Positions 58,017 to 64,000 of a DNA stretch of 64,000 bases are shown here, one piece after another. Source of the stretch: DASQZT01 sp035638575 (GTDB taxonomy: Bacteria > Acidobacteriota > Terriglobia > Bryobacterales > Bryobacteraceae); NCBI GenBank assembly GCA_035638575.1, contig DASQZT010000070.1:1-64000 (forward strand), written 5' to 3'. The notes below the pieces were generated by a model. That model was not told the DNA's origin, did not search any database, and saw only the letters and a program-made list of their open reading frames with translations. Made by a program: the position numbers and the translations under genes. Every line of letters begins with the position of its first letter. Position 1 is the stretch's first letter.

Positions 58017-58999
58017 CGCGCCGGCGCCTCCGGCACGAATCTCATGCGGAAAATCGCGCTGCCTTCCAGTCCGTCCCTGGTCCACGTGCGGCCGTAATCG
58101 GGCGACATGAATACCGCCTCCTCGTGCACGCTGGCGTACATGCGGCCCGGCTTGGCGGGATCGAACGCCACGCTCCACACGGCCTGCCCCGGGAGCCCCC
58201 CGTTGCGTGGTTGCCACGTCTTGCCGCGGTCCTCCGAAACGGCCACCCCCACTCCCCATCCGGCCGCCGCGATGCGGTCCGCGTTGGCCGGGTCGAAGGC
58301 GACGTCGTACAGGTTCCTGCCCACCCCCAGGTTCCCGTTGCTCTCGAACGTGACGCCGCAGTCCGTGGACGCGAACAGCCCGCCGCCCTCGGTGGCGGCC
58401 AGCCAGTAGCACGCGTCGTGCGGCGACTGCTCGATGTGGAGCGCCTGAATTCCCGCCGCGCCGGCCAGGCGCCACGACCTGCCTCCGTCCTCGCTGCGGA
58501 AGATCCCTTCTTCGTTGCCGGCCACCAGGACGCCGCTGCGCCGCCGGTCCACGCGAATCGCCGCCGTGTATTTCCGTCGCAAGCCGGAGTTGGCATCCTG
58601 CCACGTGGCGCCCCCATCGTGACTCACCCGGATGCCCGCCGTGTGGCTGAAATAGATCGTGCCGGGAGCGTTGGGGTCCACCGCCACGTCCTGCAGTTCG
58701 GTGACCTCGCTGCCGGTCAGGATCTTCCAGCGCTCTCCGCGCTCCGACACGCGCAGCAACCCGTTGCCCGCCGCAACGTAGAGCACCGTTGGCTCCGCCG
58801 GATCGTAATCCAGCGCCGACACCAGCGGATGATTGAAGCCGGCGTGCCTCCACTCGCCCGAGCCCGGCTTCATGAAGATGCCGCTGGGCGGCAGTTTGGC
58901 CCCCACGACATAGTCTTTCGAGGTCACGCCACAACTGTACAGTGTGAACTGCGCGGCGGCCGGAACCGGCAACGCCGCCAGCAGAAGCAACCAGCGCAT
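58013..58999 (-). CDS. Secreted BNR/VPS10-type beta-propeller protein
   Basis: Product of 328 residues: signal peptide (LLLLAALPVPAAAQ), then sialidase-type Asp-box/BNR repeats (VSHDGGATWQ, RSEDGGRSWR, VSEDRGKTWQ, MSPDYGRTWTRD) interleaved with FDPANADRI-like linkers, forming a propeller. Such proteins are usually binding rather than catalytic; sialidase Arg triads were not identified. Coupled (ATGA) to the 587-residue gene downstream. Confidence 0.75.
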   Translation of the reverse strand: MRWLLLLAALPVPAAAQFTLYSCGVTSKDYVVGAKLPPSGIFMKPGSGEWRHAGFNHPLVSALDYDPAEPTVLYVAAGNGLLRVSERGERWKILTGSEVTELQDVAVDPNAPGTIYFSHTAGIRVSHDGGATWQDANSGLRRKYTAAIRVDRRRSGVLVAGNEEGIFRSEDGGRSWRLAGAAGIQALHIEQSPHDACYWLAATEGGGLFASTDCGVTFESNGNLGVGRNLYDVAFDPANADRIAAAGWGVGVAVSEDRGKTWQPRNGGLPGQAVWSVAFDPAKPGRMYASVHEEAVFMSPDYGRTWTRDGLEGSAIFRMRFVPEAPAR

Positions 59000-59080
59000 T
59001 CTGGTCTACTGTAACAGGTGGGGCATGCTTTGGCTTGCCCGTGGGTTCGCCCACCGGAATCCCGACGCTATCATGAAGCC

Positions 59081-59923
59081 ATGGCGACTGACGGCGTTCC
59101 CTACCGCTGCCTGCGGACGCGCGACCCCATCGCGGTGGATGGCAACCTGGAGAAGAGCGCCTGGCGGCTGGCTCCCCGCTCCCCGCGCTTCGTCGATATG
59201 GTTACCGGCGATCCCGGCTTTTTCGATACGCGCGCCGCCGCGTTGTGGGACGACGAGCACCTCTACGTGGCGTTTTGGATCGAGGAGCCCTTTGTCGAGG
59301 CGCGCCTCACCGAGCGCGACTCCCTGATCTTCAACGAGAACGACGTCGAGGTGTTCATCGACGGCGGCGACTGCTACTACGAGTTCGAGATCAATGCGCT
59401 GGGCACGGTTTACGAAGTGTTCTTCGTGTGGCAGGACTCCTTCGGGCCGGGCCGCCGCTTCGATCTGCGCGAGTTCGACGTGCTCTCCCGAAAGGCGCTG
59501 ACCTTCGGCGGAAACTACGACCGGAACGCCGCGACGTTCTGGCGAGGCACTCACCCGCGTGGCAACCGGTGGGCCTTCCTGGATTGGGATTTCCCAGGCC
59601 TGCGCTCGGCAACGCGGGTGGACGGGCGGATCAACCAGCGTTCCGTCGTGGATCGCGGATGGACGGTAGAACTCGCATTCCCCTGGGCCGGCATGAAGTG
59701 GCTGGCCAACGAGCGCCCGCTGCCGCCGCGGGAAGGCGACATCTGGAAGATCTTCTTCGGCCGCTTCGAAAAGCTGGAATCGGCCGGCGTGGAGATCAAC
59801 CCGCATCCCGCCTGGGTCTGGACCCCGCACGGCGCCTACGACACCCACATGCCCGAGCGCTGGACCGAGGTCTCGTTCTCCAACGAGTTCGTGCAGGCTC
59901 TCCCCGGCGGCACGAATCCGTAG
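59081..59923 (+). CDS. CBM9-like carbohydrate-binding protein
   Basis: Product of 280 residues, almost all one family-9-type carbohydrate-binding domain: RTRDPIAVDGNLEKSAWRLAPRS, AALWDDEHLYVAFWIEEPFV, NDVEVFIDGGDCYYEFEINALGTVYEVFF, VELAFPWAGMKWLA. No signal peptide is visible at ATG 59081, and the longer reading from 59018 does not add one, so location is uncertain. It is divergent from the BNR gene, consistent with a sugar-related locus. Confidence 0.8.
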   Translation: MATDGVPYRCLRTRDPIAVDGNLEKSAWRLAPRSPRFVDMVTGDPGFFDTRAAALWDDEHLYVAFWIEEPFVEARLTERDSLIFNENDVEVFIDGGDCYYEFEINALGTVYEVFFVWQDSFGPGRRFDLREFDVLSRKALTFGGNYDRNAATFWRGTHPRGNRWAFLDWDFPGLRSATRVDGRINQRSVVDRGWTVELAFPWAGMKWLANERPLPPREGDIWKIFFGRFEKLESAGVEINPHPAWVWTPHGAYDTHMPERWTEVSFSNEFVQALPGGTNP

Positions 59924-59932
59924 ACTCGCCCA

Positions 59933-60313
59933 TCACCGCCGGGATAGCTCGCGGGTCAGCCAGGCTTCCGCCAGCTTCCGGTCGTGGACGTGCGGCAAGC
60001 GCCCGCCGCGCTTGTCCGCGACGTGCGCCCGGGCGGAATCCACCAGGATGCGCCGCATGATCTGCGCCGAAACGGCAAAGAAGTGCGTGCGATCCTGCCA
60101 TCGGACACCCTCGACATTCACCAGGCGAAGATAGGCTTCGTTGACCAGCGCCGTGGTCTGGAGCGTCTGCCCGAGTAGCTGCTGGCGCATGTGGCGGTGG
60201 GCGATGTGGTGCAGTTCGGTATAGACCAGCGGCGTCAGTTGGTTGAGAGCGGCCTGGTCGCCGTCACCCCAGGCGCGCAGCAGCCGGGATATTTCCACCG
60301 AACAGGACGGCAC
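59933..60313 (-). pseudogene. ECF-type sigma factor lacking most of region 4
   Basis: The 126-codon frame begins EISRLLRAWGDGDQAALNQLTPLVYTELHHIAHRHM, a complete sigma region 2 of the TIGR02999-like group that occurs next to Ser/Thr kinases, through TTALVNEAYLRLV and FFAVSAQIMRRILVDSARAHVADKRGG. It then jumps directly to HDRKLAEAWLTRELSRR, which is the end of region 4 in full-length relatives. About 50-60 residues containing the -35-binding helix-turn-helix are missing in frame. It is probably inactive as a sigma factor, or a region-2-only decoy. GTG start at 60313; a GTG at 60298 is an alternative. Confidence 0.75.
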
Positions 60314-60369
60314 AAGACTTCAGGTCAATTATACTTCCGGGCCTGATTTTCCGGTCGCCGGGCGTTACA

Positions 60370-62904
60370 ATGAGCGCGGAGTTCGCTCATGCGCCCGGAC
60401 CGCTGGCTGCAGGTCGAGCAGCTTTACACTCCGCTCTCGAACGGGAGGAACCGGCACGGGATGCGTTCCTGCGACAGTCCTGTCGCGACGACGAAGAACT
60501 CCGGCGCCAGGTCGGCTCTCTCCTCGACCAGACCGAAAGCGGTCTGCTCAATCATCCTTTGCAGTTAGGCCCCTATCAGATCGTGGGCGTCATCGGCGCG
60601 GGCGGGATGGGCACGGTCTACCAGGCCCTCGACACGCGCCTCAACCGCACGGTCGCCATCAAAGTCTCCGAGGCGCGGTTCAACGCCCGGTTTGAGCGCG
60701 AAGCGCGCGCCGTGGCGGCGCTGAACCATCCGCACATTTGCACGCTCTACGACGTCGGTCCGAACTACCTGGTGATGGAGTATGTGGAAGGCCGGCCTTT
60801 GCATGGTCCGCTGCCGGTGTCGGAGGCGTTGCGTCTGGCCATCCAGATGGCGGATGCCCTGGAGGCGGCGCATCGCAAGGGGATCGTGCACCGGGACCTG
60901 AAGCCCGGCAACCTGCTGGTGACCAAATCGGGTGTGAAGGTGCTGGATTTCGGCCTGGCCAAGATGGAGGAATCCGCACTCGGCGAGGAAGAAGAGACCC
61001 GCACCGCCAGGCCGCAGACGGAAGAGGGCACCATCGTCGGCACTACCGCTTACATGTCGCCCGAGCAGGCGGAGGGCAAGCCCGTGGATTCGCGCAGCGA
61101 CATTTTTTCGTTCGGCGCCGTGCTCTACGAAATGCTGACCGGGCGGCGTGCCTTTCGCGGCGACACCAAGCTCTCGATTCTCTCCGCGATCCTGAAGGAC
61201 GAGCCGGAGCCGGCCAGTTCGGTGCGCAAGGAGATTCCGCGTGAGCTGGAAAGGATCATCACGCGGTGTCTGCGCAAGGACCCCGAGCGGCGCTTCCAGC
61301 ACATGGACGACCTTAAAGTCGCGCTGGAAGAAGTAAAGGAGGAATCGGATTCGGGAGCTGCGGCGATGAAAGCGGCGCCGCCGCGCGGGCGCCGCAGGCC
61401 GATGATCCAGGCGGCTGGATCCCGCCGTTACGTCATTGGAGCTGCTGTCGCGATGCTGGCGACGGCCGCGGGCTTGAACGTTGGCGGGTGGCGCGAACGC
61501 CTGTTGGGGCGGGCCGGCCCGCCGCGCATCGAATCGCTGGCGGTATTGCCGCTGGCTAACCTTTCCCGCGACCCTGAGCAGGACTACTTCGCCGACGGCT
61601 TGACTGAAGCGCTGATCACGGATCTCGGCAAAATCCGGGCGCTAAAGGTGATCTCGCGGACATCGGTGATGCGCTACCAGAAGACGGACAAGGCGCTGCC
61701 ACAGATCGCGCGGGAACTGGGTGTGGATGGAATCGTCGAAGGCTCCGTGCAGCGGGTGGGAGACCGGGTGCGGATCACCGCGCAACTGATCCATGCGCCG
61801 AGCGACCGGCACCTGTGGGCGGAGAGCTACGAGCGCGACCTGCGCGACGTTCTGGCGCTCGAAGGCGACGTGGCACAGGCGATCGCGGCCCAGATTCGGA
61901 TCGAGGTGTCGCCGGAGGAGCGAACGCGCCTGGCGAGCGCCCGTCCCGTTAACCCCGAGTCGTACCAACTCTACCTCATGGGCAGCTATCACGCCGGAAA
62001 AGCGACACTCGAAGGTTTCAGTAAGGGCATCGAATACTTCCAGCAGGCCGTCGAGAAGGACCCCAGCAATGCTCTCGCCTACGCTGGAATGGCTCGTTGC
62101 TACGCCTACTCCGGTGGAGGGTTTGGGTATCTGCCACCGAAGGAAACATCGCCGAAGGCGCGCGAGGCGGCGCTAAGGGCATTGGAGATTGACGACACGC
62201 TCGCCGAAGCCCATGGCGCATTGGCCGTGATCAAGTGGCAACACGATTGGGATTGGCCGAGTGCGGAAAGAGAGTTTCAGCGCGCCGTCGAGCTCAATCC
62301 CAACAGTGAAGTGGTCCACGGCGAATACCTGGGGTATCTGGCGAGCATGGGGAGACTGGAGCAAGCGGTGGCCGAAGGCCGATTGGCCCAACAACTTAAC
62401 CCGCTCGGTGGGGGATTCGGATGGGCCTACTTCTTCACGCGCCATTATGCCGAAGCCCTGCCCCATTTACAGAGATCGCTTGAGCTTGACCCCAGCCTCT
62501 CCGACGCTACTCAAAACCTGGCCTTGACACTCGCCTTTTTGGGAATGCACGCCCAGGCTCTGGCGGAGGCCGAGAAGTTAAGCCAGTATGCACACTCCCC
62601 CGAGCATCAGAAGGAGGCTCTTGTCCTGGCTTACGTCTATGCGGTCTCCGGGAAACCTGTGGAGGCCCGGAAGATCCTCGAAGACTTCAACACCTTCAGC
62701 AAGACGAGCTACGTCGATGCATTCTGGGTTGCCCGGGTGTACGCCGGGCTGGGAGAGAAAGACAAAGCCCTGGAATACCTGGAAAGAGCGTATCGAGAGC
62801 ACTCAGGCACCATGTGGGCTCTCAAGATGGATCCCCAGTGCGACCCCCTGCGCTCCGACCCGCGCTTCCAGGATCTCCTGCGCCGCATGAATTTCCCGCA
62901 GTGA
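60370..62904 (+). CDS. Serine/threonine protein kinase with TPR repeats
   Basis: Membrane kinase of 844 residues. The catalytic domain (about 65-330) has GAGGMGTVY, VAIKV, HRDLKPGN, DFGLA and SPEQAEGK. A single transmembrane helix near 352-372 (YVIGAAVAMLATAAGLN) is followed by the FlgO/CadC-type segment AVLPLANLSRDPEQDYFADGLTEAL and by about eight TPRs. Full-length relatives start MxPxRWxQVEQLYHSALERE; here that start exists in another frame (ATG 60389) and one base appears lost near 60427, so translation from ATG 60370 supplies 19 unrelated residues before LHSALEREE. The kinase core is intact. Confidence 0.9.
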   Translation: MSAEFAHAPGPLAAGRAALHSALEREEPARDAFLRQSCRDDEELRRQVGSLLDQTESGLLNHPLQLGPYQIVGVIGAGGMGTVYQALDTRLNRTVAIKVSEARFNARFEREARAVAALNHPHICTLYDVGPNYLVMEYVEGRPLHGPLPVSEALRLAIQMADALEAAHRKGIVHRDLKPGNLLVTKSGVKVLDFGLAKMEESALGEEEETRTARPQTEEGTIVGTTAYMSPEQAEGKPVDSRSDIFSFGAVLYEMLTGRRAFRGDTKLSILSAILKDEPEPASSVRKEIPRELERIITRCLRKDPERRFQHMDDLKVALEEVKEESDSGAAAMKAAPPRGRRRPMIQAAGSRRYVIGAAVAMLATAAGLNVGGWRERLLGRAGPPRIESLAVLPLANLSRDPEQDYFADGLTEALITDLGKIRALKVISRTSVMRYQKTDKALPQIARELGVDGIVEGSVQRVGDRVRITAQLIHAPSDRHLWAESYERDLRDVLALEGDVAQAIAAQIRIEVSPEERTRLASARPVNPESYQLYLMGSYHAGKATLEGFSKGIEYFQQAVEKDPSNALAYAGMARCYAYSGGGFGYLPPKETSPKAREAALRALEIDDTLAEAHGALAVIKWQHDWDWPSAEREFQRAVELNPNSEVVHGEYLGYLASMGRLEQAVAEGRLAQQLNPLGGGFGWAYFFTRHYAEALPHLQRSLELDPSLSDATQNLALTLAFLGMHAQALAEAEKLSQYAHSPEHQKEALVLAYVYAVSGKPVEARKILEDFNTFSKTSYVDAFWVARVYAGLGEKDKALEYLERAYREHSGTMWALKMDPQCDPLRSDPRFQDLLRRMNFPQ

Positions 62905-62947
62905 TGATTGGCGCACCGGTGATATAAATGGGCGGCTGGTCGCGCCC

Positions 62948-63965
62948 ATGATCCCGGATCGCTGGCGGCAAGTCGAGCAGCTCTACCATTCCGCGGTTTC
63001 CCGCCCACAGCCGGGCCGGCCGTCCCGGCTGGTCTATGTCCGTAGCATTGCCGTGGCGAACATCTGGCGTATCGAGACCTCCGCCCCCGGTGTTCCAGCG
63101 TCGTCTCCGCCCATCGCAACCATTACCTCCACGCGCGAGGACGCCAACCCCCAGTTCTCACCTGACGGGCGCCGTGTCGCCTTTGAGTCAGATCGCTCCA
63201 GATCAAACGAGATCTGGATCGCCGACCCTGACGGTTCCAACGCCGTACAGCTCACATCAATAAACGCCACATCGGGCGCTGACTGGACCGGTATGCCCCG
63301 CTGGTCGCCCGACGGCCAACTGGTCGCCTTCGAGTCCAATCCCGAAGGCCATTACGGCGTCTATGTGGTCTCCGCCGCCGGGCGGTAAGCCGCAACGACT
63401 CATCTCCGATCTGGCCAACGAACCCGTCGCCAGCTTCTCCCGCGACGGAAAGTGGATCTACTTCAGCTCCAACCGGACCGGAGAGTTTCAGATCTGGAAG
63501 GGTCCCACCGCTGGTGGAGAGCCCGTACAGGTCACGCACAACGTGGGGTACGTGGCCTTCGAGTCGCCGGACGGCGCCTGCCTCTACTACACCCAGACTC
63601 CCGACGCGAGTGCCTTGTGGCGCCTTCCAACCTCCGGCGGCCAGCCCGTCAAGGTTGTGGAAGGAGTCATTCAGCGGGCGTTCGCGGTGCTCGAAAAGGG
63701 CATCTACTATATCGACCAACCTTCAGTCGAGACATGGCTGCAGTTCTACGACTTCGCCACCGCCAGGTCCACCACCGTGGCTCGAAATCTGGGCGACGTG
63801 GAACTCGGCCTCACGGTATCTCCGGACGGCCGCACGATTCTGTACACCCGGCTGGACTCCTCTGTCAACGACCTGATGCTGGTGGAAGACTTCCGCTGGG
63901 GCCGCCGCCTTACTTCCGCACGAAGCCGTGATACGCACCGCTCGCGTCCACGTAATATCCCGTAA
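62948..63965 (+). pseudogene. Chimeric remnant: kinase N-terminus fused to PD40/TolB propeller, frameshifted
   Basis: ATG 62948 begins IPDRWRQVEQLYHSAVSR, the kinase-family N-terminus, then jumps at about codon 20 to LVYVRSIAVANIWRIETSAPG, the C-terminal TolB-like propeller of PD40-type kinases. The kinase domain and membrane helix are gone. The propeller continues (PQFSPDGRRVAFESDRS, IWIADPDGSNAVQLTS) until one extra G in the run at 63380-63382 creates a TAA. The other frame then continues with GGKPQRL and SFSRDGKWIYFSSNRTGEFQIW, then LMLVEDFR. The usual stop after EDFR/ENFR is replaced by TGG, so the frame runs on into the convergent HAF gene. Confidence 0.8.
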
Positions 63966-64000
63966 TCGCGCCCGAACGCGGTGACTGTGCCGTCAGCAGC
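63910..64000 (-). CDS. HAF-repeat protein, C-terminal end (partial)
   Basis: On the minus strand the last 29 codons before a TAA read SGAITGYYVDASGAYHGFVRK at the end, which is the HAF-repeat consensus (ITGYYxDxxGxxHGFxR) of predicted extracellular proteins. The start lies to the right of the window. Its end overlaps, antisense, the run-on of the preceding pseudogene. Confidence 0.6.
   Translation of the reverse strand, partial: LLTAQSPRSGAITGYYVDASGAYHGFVRK

Noticed and set aside
58017..59054. Upstream extension of the 587-residue gene to about 930 codons
   Set aside because: The extension lies out of frame over the BNR gene; the ATG at 58016 starts a clear signal peptide and overlaps the BNR stop.
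1..64000. tRNA, rRNA, insertion sequence, integrase or prophage genes
   Set aside because: None could be supported; the accessory region shows rearrangement scars but no transposase or integrase remnants.

Overview
The window is high-GC, gene-dense DNA that looks like an Acidobacteriota chromosome of the Solibacter/Bryobacter type. This is inferred from gene content: an Oar-like carboxypeptidase-regulatory TonB-type receptor, serine/threonine kinases with TPR or PD40/TolB tails next to an ECF-type sigma factor, traces of a PadR plus FtsX/MacB-type permease pair, virginiamycin-B-lyase-like repeat proteins, DUF6807, HAF repeats and many Tat-exported sugar enzymes. No rRNA, tRNA, CRISPR array, intact insertion sequence or prophage was seen.

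Layout. (1) 1-14.6 kb: the tail of an Ala/Gly-rich protein and a strong terminator, then one co-directional Wzx/Wzy-type exopolysaccharide operon (export protein, tyrosine autokinase, flippase, GT2, hexapeptide acyltransferase, three GT4s, polymerase, methyltransferase, WecA/MraY-type transferase), with most genes overlapping by a few bases. (2) 14.5-25.8 kb: FHA-GAF-SpoIIE phosphatase and a Fur regulator (minus strand), DUF6807, a ceramidase-like enzyme, a sulfite-dehydrogenase-like pair, a decayed PadR/permease remnant, a lone nuoM, an ABC exporter and a B12-type radical SAM enzyme. (3) 25.8-33.8 kb: a giant Vgb-propeller protein and a four-gene MacAB/DevBCA-like export operon. (4) 33.8-40.5 kb: housekeeping block (aldo/keto reductase, DUF2103, pcm, NAD-type isocitrate dehydrogenase, rsfS, rlmH, accD, folC, plsC). 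(5) 40.5-56 kb: accessory region with hicAB, a chimeric duplicated segment, an Oar-like receptor, DUF983, a VIT1-like transporter, a pentapeptide-repeat protein, a glycan-utilisation trio (GH140-like, aldo/keto reductase, rhamnonate-dehydratase-like), a mazEF pair with a dead toxin, an S53 peptidase, an MNT/HEPN pair with a truncated HEPN, and an alkB-tetR unit. (6) 56-64 kb: secreted carbohydrate-related proteins, a sigma-factor gene lacking region 4, a large Ser/Thr kinase, a chimeric kinase/PD40 pseudogene and the end of a HAF-repeat gene.

The most unusual structure is around 40-45.4 kb. A 97-bp copy of the 3' end of the DUF983 gene is joined directly to an internally deleted copy of the plsC 3' half. 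This is what one tandem-duplication junction would leave, with hicAB now in one copy and the Oar-like gene in the other. Other points worth attention are an rsfS gene with only a CTG start available behind a strong Shine-Dalgarno, a probable leaderless isocitrate dehydrogenase whose ATG overlaps the divergent pcm ATG, perfect or near-perfect operator-like palindromes at hicAB, alkB and the Oar-like gene, and repeated decay of toxin, regulator and kinase genes. I did not find a clearly new defence or mobile system; that is as far as the sequence alone allows.
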